Source: Rana temporaria (lineage: Eukaryota > Chordata > Amphibia > Anura > Ranidae). From it: a stretch of DNA of 64,000 nt. Of the stretch, positions 44,435 to 54,483 are shown piece by piece; within the stretch, counting starts at the first letter, position 1; each line of letters opens with the position of its first letter. The DNA lies in the NCBI RefSeq assembly GCF_905171775.1, contig NC_053492.1:183938778-184002777 (forward strand), written 5' to 3'. Below the pieces are notes generated by a model that worked only from the letters and a program-made list of their open reading frames with translations, was not told the origin of the DNA and ran no database searches. A program made the position numbers and the translations under genes.

Positions 44435-44608
44435 TCGGCGCTCCTCCCACCCCCCTCCCTGTCCCCTCTGAGGCTGCAGATGGACATCGATCAGGCTGCA
44501 CTGATGGCAATGGTAAGGCTGCATTCATGGCAATGGTGAGGCTGCAGATGGATACCGATTAGGCTGCATTGATGGGGACTGACCCTTATTTTGCTTGAAA
44601 ATTCCCTC

Positions 44609-45255
44609 TTAACCACTTACGGACCGCCCGCCGTCATTATACGTCAGCTGTTTGAAGAGGGATATCGTTATGGCAGCAGCTAGCTACCAATACCCCAGAA
44701 TCCTCCTCTTCAGTGGGCAGTCCGCTTTCAGATAAAAGTGGTCTCTGCAGCAGATTGGCCGCAAGACCCCTTTTAATCGGTGGTGGGAGAGGGCCATTCC
44801 CCTCCCAACACGTTCTGGTGTCCTCCGGTGCCGTTCGCCGCTTACCAGATCGTGTCCGCTCCAGTGTGTGGTATGGAGCTGAGTGAGGGGAAGACGGCCC
44901 CTACCCGTCAAAACGTCACTTCCACCCATAGCTCTTAAAGTGACATTTATTTTTTGTTGTTTTATTGCATTTTAGTGTAAATATGAAATCTGAGGTCTTT
45001 TTGACCCCAGATCTTATATTTAAGAGGTCCAGTAATGCTTTTTTTTCTATTACAAGGGACTTTACTATGGTTTTATTTTTTAATTCAAAATTGTGTATTT
45101 TGCCCAAAAAAAGCACGCTTGTAAGACTGCTGCGCAAATACGGTGTAAAAAAAAAAAGTATTACAACGACTGCCATTTTTTTCTCTAGGGTGTTAGAATA
45201 TAAAAATAAAAAATATATAATGTTTGGGGGTTTGAAGTAATTTTCTAGCAAAAAA
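44609..45255. mobile_element. Family-1-like TTAA element truncated by a DIRS copy
   Basis: TTAA (44,609-44,612) is followed by CCACTTACGGACCGCCCGCC, a family-1-type end. The element runs rightward to about 45,255, where text turns into the terminal sequence of DIRS copy b. No right TTAA end was found. Minus frames over it are not supported. Confidence 0.6.
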
Positions 45256-45257
45256 AA

Positions 45258-45530
45258 TAGGATTTTTATAACAGCTTACCTGTAAAATCCTTTTCGTTGA
45301 GTACATCACGGGACACAGAGCTTCATAGTAATAGGCCACCTTCAGGTGATGGACACTGGCACACCCAAGACAGAAAGTCCCCTCCCCTATATAACCCCTC
45401 CCATACTGGGAGTACCTCAGTTTTTCTAGCAAAGCAATAAGTATCCCAAGAAGAGGGGCGGGAGCTCTGTATCACGTGACATACTCTAAGAAAAGGATTT
45501 TACAGGTAAACTGTTATAAAAATCCTATTT
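45258..45530 (-). repeat. DIRS copy b terminal inverted pair
   Basis: ggatttttataacagcttacctgtaaaatccttttcg (about 45,260-45,296) is complementary to cttagaaaaggattttacaggtaaactgttataaaaatcc near 45,487-45,525, about 190 bp away, and the phrase gtacatcacggnacacagagct follows both arms in the same direction. The arrangement is repeated almost identically in copy d (60,388-60,690). Confidence 0.8.
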
Positions 45531-45699
45531 TCTTTTTCGTACATCACGGAACACAGAGCTGCATAGTAATAACTATGTGGGATGTCCCATAGCAATGCCA
45601 TCTGAGGGGAGGGAAGACAACAAATAAAACCAGGCGCCATCAGACGTAAGGACCTATAATGCTGTCTGCAGCACACTGCGCCCAAAGGCGATATCCTCG

Positions 45700-46750
45700 T
45701 GCCTTTTTACATCCAACTGATAGAATTTAGTGCATGTATGTACTGAGGACCAGGTTGCGGCCTTGAAGATCTGAGTCATGGAGGCTTGGTGATGCACTGC
45801 CTATGAAGCACTAACTGCTCTGGTAGAATGAGCTCTAATTTGAAAAGGTGGAACTTTACCTTTTAAACCAAAGCCTGAACAATAACTTGCCGAATCCACT
45901 TGGAAATAGTAGACTTCAATGCTGCCTGGCCCTTCCTGGGGTCTTCTGGCAGTATAAAGAAAACATCTAATAGCCCTCAGATAGACCTTAACTGCTCTCA
46001 CTACATCTAAAGAATGTAGTGACTTCTCTTCTGCAGAACTAGGTTCTGGAAAAAATGAAGGGAGAACATATTGGTTTAAGTGAAAACCTGACACTGCTTT
46101 AGGTAGAAAGGACGGAGGACGACGCAACACCACCATATCCTTATGAACAATCAAATACGGCTCTTTACAAGAAAAAGCAGCCAATTCTGATACCCTCCTA
46201 GCAGAGGATATAGCCACCAGAAAAATAAATTTCCTAGTCAAAAGGACCAAGAGAATATGGTGTAATGCAGGGGTCTTCAAACTACAGCCCTCCAGCTGTT
46301 GCAGAACTACACATCCCATGAGGCATTGTAAAACTAACATTCACAGTGACTAAGCATGATGGGAATTGCAGTTCCTGAACTGGAGGGCCATAGTTTGAAG
46401 ACCCCTGGTGTAATGGCTCAAAAGGCTGTTTCTGTAAAGCCGAGAGAACCAAATTCAAGTACCATGGACACAAGGGTGACTTAGCTGGCGGATTGATCCG
46501 CGTTATCCCCTGTATGAAGGCCCAAACAAAAGAATGCATAGCCAGCAGTCTTTGAAACAATATCGATAAGGCAGAGACCCGACCCTTGATAGTACTCAAG
46601 GCCAGCTTCATTTCTACATCCATTTGGAGAAGGACGTACTTTCTAGGATGCCAACCTTTGGCTTCACACCAAGACACATATGCCTTCCAGCCTCTAATAT
46701 ATGGCCCTGGAAGCCGGCTTTCTTGCATTAATCAGGGTAGAAACTACCGC
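45700..46750 (-). pseudogene. DIRS tyrosine recombinase, copy b
   Basis: The N-terminal domain has MKLALSTIKGRVSALSILFQ near 46,580 and the core has FLVAISSARRVSELAAF near 46,190-46,220 (first catalytic Arg), HSLDVVRAVKVYLRA, and HSTRAVSAS near 45,801-45,827 (His-x-x-Arg box). A TAG directly after SAS replaces the Trp seen in relatives; beyond it the frame continues with AVHHQASMTQIF, KAATWSSVH and TKFYQLDV, whose Tyr is the nucleophile. All catalytic landmarks are therefore still readable. Lesions are the stop, some frameshifts, and the 140-bp hAT MITE at 46,268-46,407. Confidence 0.85.
46268..46407. mobile_element. hAT-type MITE with 8-bp TSD GTGTAATG
   Basis: Ends CAGGGGTCTTCAAACTA and the complement of TAGTTTGAAGACCCCTG are flanked on both sides by GTGTAATG (46,260-46,267 and 46,408-46,415). 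Arms include cctccagctgttgcagaacta, shared with the MITE at 20,739. It interrupts the DIRS recombinase. Confidence 0.92.
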
Positions 46751-46770
46751 CCTAGAAAGCCCCCGATTCT

Positions 46771-47750
46771 TCAGAATGTGGGATTCAATAGCCAAACCGC
46801 CAAATTTAGAGTTTGTAAGGAAGAATGGAATATTGGGCCCTGTGAGAGCATCACTGGTCTTCCTTCCATCCTGATTCTGCAGAGAAGCCGTGGCAACAGC
46901 TGGACTGGGGGGAATGCATAAATCAGTGAAAACTGACTCCAAGGAGTCACCAATGCATCCGTCCCGTATACAAGAGGATCCCTAGTCCTTGACACAAATT
47001 TGTCCACCTTCTTGTTGAACCTGGACGCCAACAGATCTATGTCCGGGTCCCCCATCTCTGACATATGGCGAGGAAGATGGGGTGAAGAGACCACTCCCCT
47101 GGGGACAACTGCTGGTGACTCAAGAAGTCCGCCTGCCAATTCTCTATTCCTGGAATGAAGATAGCCGATATGCAAGGAACATGCCTCTCTGTCCAAGCTA
47201 GGATCTTGCTCACCTCCCTTTGGGCTGCGAGACTCCTGGTGCCTCCTTGGTGACTTATATAAGCCACAGCCGCGGCATTGTTGGACTAAATCCTGACAGG
47301 AAAACCCTGTAACTTGCATGTCCAGGCGCTCAGAGCCAGACGTGCTTCCCAAATCTCTAGGATGTTGATGGGGGGGGGGGGGGGAGAAAAAAAACTCTCG
47401 GCTTTGGACCATCTATCCTGGACAGACATTTCTCCTAGGACTGCTCTCCAGCCCATTGGGAAGTGCAGAGCTTGGATCATTTTGTTCCAGGTGGAGCGGA
47501 TGCTGTTTTGCAACAGTTTTGAATGAAATCGGGCACATGGAACGTCTTTGATCGAGGCCACCATCTTCCCCAATAACCTCATACAAAGACGAATGGAGGG
47601 ATTATTTTTTGCTTTGATCACTTGAACCAGTTCGCTTATAGAACTGACCTTTGCCTGGGGCAAAAAAACTTCCCTTTGGTCTGTGTCTATAACCAGACCT
47701 AAGTACTCTAGCCTTTCTACTGGAAGTAGGGCCGATTTCTTCCAAGTTGG
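46771..47750 (-). pseudogene. DIRS RNase H and linker, copy b
   Basis: Fragments in two frames: RLCMRLLGKMVASIKDVP near 47,540-47,590 (end of RT connection), then VAYISHQGGTRS-type text, FIPGIENWQADFLSHQQL near 47,110 (RNase H C-terminal block), and GDPDIDLLASRFNKKVDKFV, WSQFSLIYAFPP in the linker to the recombinase. A 14-base G-run at 47,371-47,384 disrupts a frame. Confidence 0.8.
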
Positions 47751-48064
47751 GAATCCAACCCAAACACTCCAGATACCTGACTGTGCTGTGCTCTGGTTCT
47801 AGCGGGCTACTGACTGATCTACTAGTAGCAGATAAGGTAAGCTAGTATTGTTATACGCAGAGCCCTTAGCCTGGCTAGGAGGAGTGGGGCCAGAACCTTT
47901 GTAATCACCCGGGGAGCAGTAGCCAGACCGAGGGGAGGGCGACAAACTGGTAGTGATGTTGCTCTACCCCGAACTGCAGGAATCCCTGGTGAGTGGGAAA
48001 AATAGGCACATGGAGATATGCGTCTTTGACGTCTATAGAAACCAGCAGTTATTTAGAATATATA

Positions 48065-49437
48065 CAGTCCTGATCAAAAATTTAAGACCACTTGAAAAAT
48101 GGCAAAAAATCATATTTTACATTGTTGGATCTTAACAAGGTTCCAAGTAGAGCTTCAACATGCAACAAGAGATGAGTGAGACAAAACATTTTTTGAGCAT
48201 TCAATTAATTGAAAATATCAAAATAAACTGAAAAAGGCTGTTTTTCAGCGGATCAAAAGTTTAGGACCACACCTCCAAAAAAAAAAAACGAAACCCCCCC
48301 AAAACAGAAATCCAACTTCCAAACATGAACTCAGTAATGAGTAGCTCCGCCGTTATTGTTGATCACTTCAAAAATTTGTTTCGGCATTCTTGATGCAAGC
48401 GTTTCCATGAGGTGAGTGGGAACATTTCTCCAAGTTGTAAAGACAGCCGCACAAAGGCCATCTACTGTCTGTAACTGTTGTCCATTTTTGTAAACTTCCC
48501 TTGCCATCCATCCCCAAAGGTTCTCAATTGGATTTAGATCAGGGGAACACGCAGGATGGGCCAAAAGAGTGATGTTATTCTCCTGGAAGTCCCTTGTCAT
48601 ACGGGCATTGTATTCTGTAGCATTGTCCTGTTGAAAACCCCAGTCGTTACCACACAGACGAGGGCCCTCAGTCATGAGTAATGCTCTCTGCAACACCTGG
48701 ACATAGCCAGCGGTCGTTTGACGCCCCTGCACTTCCTGAAGCTCCATTGTTCCACTGAAGGAAAAAGCACCCCAGACCATTATGGCGCCCCCTCCACTTT
48801 GGCACGTAGAAAACATCTCAGGTGGGATCTGCTTGTCATGCCAGTAACGTTGGAAACCATCAGGACCATCAAGGTTAAAACTTTCTTCCACCTTTGAATG
48901 TCCCATGTTTGGTGCTCTCTTGCAAAGTCTAAACGAGCAGTTCTGTGGCGTTCAAGGAGACAAGGTTTTTGAAGACGTTTTTGAAGCCCTTCAGTCTCAG
49001 ATGCCGTCTGATGGTTATGGGGCTGCAGTCAGCACCAGTAAGGGCCTTAATTCGGGTCGAGGATCGTCCAGTGTCTTGATGAGAGACCCTGCTTATGCAG
49101 TTCAGCAACCCGACCACGTTCAAAAAGGGAGAGTTTTTTTGTCTTTTCCATCACAACGTTTGACTACCTGACAGAAAATGACAATGAATCCACATCTTTG
49201 CACAGATTTGGCCTTTTAAAAGGCATGTGGTCCTAAACTTTTGATCAGCTAAAAAAACTGCCTGTTTCAGTTTATTCGTTATTTTCAATTAATTGAATGC
49301 TCAAAAAATGTTTTGTCTCACTCTCATTTTTTCTTGTTGCATGTTGAAGCTCTACTTGGAACCTTGTTAAAATCCAACAATGTAAAATATGATTTTTTGC
49401 CATTTTTCAAGTGGTCTTAAACTTTTGATCAGGACTG
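48065..49437 (-). mobile_element. Tc1/mariner element with ~210-bp IR/DR ends
   Basis: Ends start CAGTCCTGATCAAAA and are flanked by TA (48,063-48,064 and 49,438-49,439). The inverted repeats are about 210 bp and each holds two copies of the motif gatcaaaagtttargaccac, at the outer tip and at the inner edge (48,251-48,270 and about 49,227-49,246). This IR/DR design is that of vertebrate Tc1 elements such as Sleeping Beauty. It sits in the RT of DIRS copy b. Confidence 0.92.
48331..49171 (-). pseudogene. Tc1-type transposase, C-terminal two thirds open
   Basis: The N-terminal helix-turn-helix part is at 48,929-49,123 (SSTRIKALTGADCSPITIRR, HLRLKGFKN). After a frame break, 191 codons are open from 48,906: FNLDGPDGFQRYWHDKQIPP, GGGAIMVWGAFSFSG, WGFQQDNATEYNA (second Asp), CSPDLNPIENLWGWMAREVY (third acidic residue), and the C-terminus INNNGGATHY. 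The first catalytic Asp region appears damaged (KVEESF). Likely inactive. Confidence 0.88.
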
Positions 49438-49779
49438 TATATATAGATATTTAGGAACGGATTTAGATCTAAAATAGGTCTGACATCCCCATTTGGCTTT
49501 GGCACCGTGAACAGGTTTGAGTAGAATCCTAACCCTTGCTCTTCTAGAGGAATCTTTAAGATTACCCCCTGAGATAACAATCGGTTCAAGGCCAGAGAAA
49601 GAGACCTTCTCCTTACTGGATCTTTGGGAACGTTTGAGGTCAGAAAACGAGGCAGAGGGAATTCCCGCAATTCTAGTTTGTAAGTTATGGATGTTATAAG
49701 CTGCACTACGTAAAATAGAGCTGGATAAAACCACTGTACGCATCCTGAGCTCTATGAATGCCAGAAAATCTCCTGAAGA

Positions 49780-50240
49780 AAAGAAGCCACCACCAGAACT
49801 TCTACACCTGCATGAAGCAAACCAAGGCCCAAAAATTAGGTGAACCCCTTCCTTTTTCAGAACTAAAAACAGTTTGAAGTAAAAACCCCACAGAGCTGTT
49901 CCAGCATGGGTACAGGGACTAGTGCTCCCGAATGCAACCAATCCTGTACAGTGCCCAAAGGTGAGGTTGCCAACGGTGAAGATAGGAAAAAAAAAACTCT
50001 AGTGGAGAAGAAAAATTCCATCTTGTAGCCATACACAATCACAATTAATTTACTGACCCACTCGCCTGGAATAAAAGGGGCCCATAAGCCAGAGAAGCAG
50101 TGAACATGCCCCCCCTCCCCAATTCTGGAAACAGATAGGGGTAAACCTTCAGACTGAAGACTCCGCAGGCATGATGACTTATGCTTCCAGGAGCACTTGG
50201 TATCACACACAAAGGCCTAGAAGCCCTTATCAGAGGAGTC
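49780..50240 (-). pseudogene. Second DIRS RT-start segment
   Basis: The frame reads VQDWLHSGALVPVPMLEQLC, then GVFTSNCF, then after a shift LVLKKEGVHLIFGPW. This parallels LLSQGVILKIPLEEQGLGFY / NLFTVPKPNGDVRP at 49,440-49,600, so the same protein region is present twice in a row. Either two DIRS copies abut or a segment was duplicated. Confidence 0.55.
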
Positions 50241-50504
50241 AGGGAACGCAAAAAAAAAAAAAAAAGCAACGATAAACAGAGTGGGCAAATGATGCTGGCT
50301 AGCAGTCTGCAGGATCCACAAAATGAGAAAGGCTCCATCAATGGCAACACAGATGCTTATTCAGCCGATAAATAGGGGACGAAGAGGTAACATACTGCAA
50401 AGCGCATCAAAAACACAAAAGGGATGCTGCTGCTGTTCCGAATCTTCCTAAATAAACGTATTCAAGTATGTGCAAGTAAGGAAAAGGTTAATGGTCCTAG
50501 CCAG

Positions 50505-50771
50505 CTAGTGCGAATCTTTGGAGACGGGCACATTGTCTGCCACCCCAGCAGAGTCCTCAGTTTTAAGAGTTGTGCACATGGGAGTAATTACTGCAGGCAC
50601 TACTGCTTTCTCCTTTGCAAATAAAGAGGCAGAGGACATGACCTTGCTGTACGAGGAATCAGGGGAGGCATATTTAGGGCCCACTGAAAATGCAGATCCC
50701 ATGGTGGCGGATCCCAACACTGAGCTCAGAAACTCGATGTCACGTCCAGAGTGAACCCAGAATGTCAGCAT
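50505..50771 (-). pseudogene. DIRS gag-like N-terminal frame
   Basis: The frame opens with MLTFWVHSGRDIEFLSSVLG and contains SYSKVMSSASLFAKEKAVVP. It lies at the 5' side of copy b where gag is expected. I base the gag call on position; there is no zinc finger. Confidence 0.35.
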
Positions 50772-52440
50772 GTTTAGGGGGCAGTGTTATAAGGTAGCTA
50801 CCCTAACCAATCAGGCAGGGTCAGATCCCAGTACAAACGGGGGGGGGGGGGGGTTTAGGTGCCCATCTCTAGGCCCTATCTGCTGAAAAACCCTGCAACT
50901 TTGTAAGGGCCCATGCACCAGACCCCCAGAAAGAAGCTCTGCCCACACAAGGCCCCCTAAGGTAGAATGGATATAACCAGCTTCCTCTGAGCTAGACGCC
51001 TGCTGGACATTGCCAAAATGGCCACTGGCCAAGGCTCCATCCTGGCTGCAGACCATCCAAAGCAGCCATCCACACCAAGCACAGAAGGGGGTAACATGAC
51101 CAACCCCCCCCCCCCCAGCACAAAGTGGGGGAAGGACCATAAGCCAAAAGAAAGACGTTGAATGCCTAGGCCTGATCCAGTAGGCTGCAAAGCCATGGCC
51201 TTAATTGGAGGGCAGCCGTTCTCATGCATCTCCGGCAGGGAAAGGGGAATCTGCAGCCTCCTCAGCCCATACAACAGATGGGAAAAGGCACAACCTTAAA
51301 AACACAGGAGTGGGGCTAGTATGTACCCCGCAGCCTCAAGGTTTAACCTGGGAGAATAAAAAAGGGAGGATAAATAAACAGTACACAGGCAGCAGTGCGA
51401 CCCCAGGGGGTTGTCTGCCTATTTGGGGGTACAGCCAAGTAGGGCTGCATGGGCACACAAAGGGCATTGTCCCCACAGCTACACCCTGCAACACAGCCAA
51501 AGCATGGGGTGATTAGGGGAGTGGGTGGGACTGGCAGAGGGACACAGGCCTATGGGGGAAGGGGGGACCCTACAGGACCAACCACCCCAGGGAGTACTCA
51601 CCCCCAAACTGCGTCCAGGGAGGGGGCATCTACTTACTAATCCAGTGGAACATGAGGGTAAACCTCTCATGACAGATCTTCCACTAAAGTGTGGGGCTGA
51701 CGGCCTGGGTAACACTGACAGACTGGAGGGTGTCCAAGTCTTAACTCGCAGGCTGCCTAGTCCAGATTGGGGTTTGTCGGGGCCGACCCAGTGCTGCGCT
51801 AAAGTTCTGTGCATGCTTGTTAGCTAGACTGGTGTGGACATTCAATCTAGATTACCCAGCCTGGCTGTTGACTGAAGAGCTCCACAGTTATAAATCCCAG
51901 GAAAAAAATGCTATGGAACCACAGGTCCCTACACCTAAAGCAGAAATAACTGGCTTATCTATAGCATAGAAGGGGTTTATACCATCTAGGATTAGCAATT
52001 GGCGGTGCCGTTTTCTTTTTTCTTCCTAGTGCTGTAATCCTGTAACCCCTAAGGTCAAAATCAGAAGACCTTTGTCCGTCAAAGAAAATAAGAGAAATTC
52101 TGCTTTAGTTAAATAGGCCACCTGGTGCATGGCTGAAATAGCGCTATAATTGGATGTTGTAGCCAGCATTAAGAGCGCCTCCTGCTCCAATGAGTGGGCC
52201 TTTGGCAGCGCAAATATTCACCTGATCTCTGCCATAGCTACAAGTAATTGTGGTCCCCTGTGGGGAACTCACAGAGTAGAGTGTGGGAGATAGGATAAGT
52301 GCATTTGTACACTGTAACCCAGGTGTAGACTTTCCTGCAACACATCCTTTTTGGCAAAGAAGCCAGAAGTATTTTAGAAGGGTTCTAGGTGAAAGTGGTG
52401 TTAAAGTGTGCAACCAAGTTTATACTGAAGTGAATACATT
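50772..52440. other. GC-rich block, possible DIRS leader sequence
   Basis: No protein family is recognisable in frames of either strand. There are G/C homopolymers at 50,840-50,853 and 51,103-51,115. Position between DIRS copies b and c suggests leader or gag-derived DNA. Confidence 0.3.
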
Positions 52441-54480
52441 CCAAACTTGACCCCATTTTACAGTAATGGTCAAATATATAGGGTTACCCCATCTAACCTG
52501 TTCACAACACAGGACTGTGTCCATGCTTCACCACCCATGACCCAGTCTTCAGGGACTGGGTTCCATTGTGATGGACCTGTATAGCACCTTGCGGCTAACA
52601 ACACATTGCAGCAAATGAAAGTGAACACCCTATGCTGGATCCTGTCCTCGAAGAAACATTACAGGCTCTCCAACGTGGGGTCTAGATATGGTTCCAAAGG
52701 TGTTACTGAGGTTGCTCTGATCTGGATACACCGATTCTGTAGTGTGGTTAATGCAACTTTTTTTTAAAGAAAATAAAATAGTGACGCTGGTTTCTACAGA
52801 AGCAACAAGAGGTCAATCACCAACAGACACCAGCAAGAAATTGAGGACTCGTGGAGTAGGGTTATAACGAAGGAGCCTATAACCCATGGTGTATAAATAA
52901 GATGCCCATGTCCTGTACCTGTGAATGGAAGGTTGGAGAGTAGGCTTTTGGACGTTGATTACCCAACTGAAAACCTGAATTATCCGAAAAGTCCTGTGAG
53001 CATTTGCAAATAGTTGGAAGAGAGGAGTCCTTCAAAATAAGGTTGACTAAAGCCTGTGACCTGAATACCCTGGGTGCAAGTACCTCTGTGAATACTCTGG
53101 GCCACAGGGCCAGCCAAATAGTAGTGCAACTGGTGAAGTTTGTCTCCTACTTTGAAGCGCAAAAAGTTCTGATCAGGTAGGTAAAGGGGAATATGCAGAT
53201 AGGCATCTAAGATGTCTATAGATACTCCTATATTCCCCTTTTCTCAGAGGCAGTAACTGACCTTGTAGATTTTATACTAAGCTTTAGTACTTGAAGGTAC
53301 TTGCTTAGGGCTTTTTGGTTTAGGATAGGGAGGGGGGGGGGAGGAACCCCTATGGGTTTTGTTACTGTGAATAGGTTTGTATAGAAACCATTAAACCTGT
53401 CTTCCAAAAAGGTACAGAGTTCTGTGGGACAAGAGATGGTTCAGGGCATTCTGTGAAGGTTAACTGATCATGAACAGATTTCACAGCTTCAGCTGACCAG
53501 GCTTCGAGTTACAAGATTCTGCACATACGAATAGAAATCTGAGCCATTTCTGGAGATACAGGAACATTGGAAGGCAGAAGGTAATTGTAATTGCTCAGAC
53601 AAGGTAAGGTCCTGGAATACAAGATTGAGCATGTTGTTCACTGCCCTAGTCCAATTTTCTGCAGTTTGACAGATTGCAACAATAGCTGGTTGCAGAACTG
53701 GTCCTGCAAGAGTAAAGAAAGTCTTTAAGGCCTGATTCACACCTATGCATTTTTTTTTTTGTGGATTTTCAGTTTTGCAGAAACACTACAGTCCATTTAA
53801 CATTGTTTCCTATGAATGCAATTCACACCTGTGTATTTTATGGAAAGGGCCAGGGTTTTGTTGTCTGGTTTTTGGTTCCATAGACTTCAATGGTTTAAAG
53901 AGGTGTACTGAAAAATGCAAAACGCACCCGCAATATGCAAACTGCACAAGTGAGAATCAAGCCTAAAAGCATCTTAAATTCTGTCAGCATTATCTTTGAA
54001 TGGAGGAGCATCATTTATAGATACAGTAAGATGTTTAGGAATTTTTGTGAACTTTTCCACTTGATGGAGCGGAGCGCAGCAATTGTTCTCACAGGGCGAT
54101 ATTCTATTCTGGATTGAGCCAATCTTCATAGATCGCCCATTCTAACGGTTCATGAACGTGTATGTCTTTTTTAGACAGCTCTCTTAGTACCCAAGATAAA
54201 TAGAAGAATGGAGGAGAATCAAGTGGCAATTATAGCTCTTGCACATAACACTGACAAGCATATTCCATGAACCTGCAACATCAGGTATATAGGCGCCTGG
54301 GGGTGAAAAGTTTTCCACGGCTGCCAACACTACTTCTGGGCCCACTTCATAACCTTCTATGTCGACCTCTGCTAAAGAAGGCATATCAGGATCTTACTCG
54401 GGTAGAGATGGTGAGAAGGAGCCTGGCATTTTGGGCTCTGGGCAGTGTTGCATTTGTTGTTTGAAAAATTGGGACACAGT
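52441..54480 (-). pseudogene. DIRS element copy c: gag and RT remnants
   Basis: Minus strand: gag-like LKTFFTLAGPVLQPAIVAIC at about 53,680-53,740 matches LKSSFLLAGAVTQPALATVG in copy d. RT text GFYTNLFTVTKP follows near 53,360-53,400, then LDAYLHIPLYLPDQNFLRFK near 53,150-53,220. Further right, 54,184-54,384 holds the gag-like AVENFSPPGAYIPD. No recombinase is seen, so the 3' part is missing. The gag is interrupted by a small MITE at 53,729-53,963. Confidence 0.7.
53729..53963. mobile_element. Harbinger-type MITE in DIRS gag (TSD TAA)
   Basis: Ends GGCCTGATTCACAC and the complement of GTGAGAATCAAGCC are flanked by TAA (53,726-53,728 and 53,964-53,966). 235 bp, non-coding. Confidence 0.75.
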
Positions 54481-54483
54481 TAC

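Larger units (their letters stand above)
47750..49710 (-). pseudogene. DIRS reverse transcriptase, copy b, split by Tc1
   Basis: The first part (49,440-49,706) has KLELREFPLPRFL, LLSQGVILKIPLEEQGLGFY and NLFTVPKPNGDVRPILDLNP. The Tc1 element 48,065-49,437 follows, then the frame resumes near 48,060 with LLVSIDVKDAYLHVPIFPTH and LPFGLATAPRVITKVLAPL to about 47,830, beyond which frames are broken. The YLDD box is lost or shifted (LAYLICY). Confidence 0.8.
45258..50780 (-). mobile_element. DIRS retrotransposon copy b
   Basis: Minus-strand order gag (50,505-50,771), RT (49,440-49,710 and 47,750-48,062), RNase H (46,771-47,750) and tyrosine recombinase (45,700-46,750), ending in terminal inverted sequence at 45,258-45,530. 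DIRS elements integrate with a tyrosine recombinase instead of a DDE integrase, make no target duplication, and have inverted rather than direct terminal repeats. This copy holds a Tc1 element in RT and a hAT MITE in the recombinase. A second RT-start-like segment at 49,780-50,240 suggests two DIRS copies are joined here. Confidence 0.8.

Noticed and set aside
51205..51827. GC-rich overlapping frames of about 100 codons on both strands
   Set aside because: No domain is recognisable, homopolymer runs are present, and the block sits between DIRS copies; likely leader or decayed DNA.
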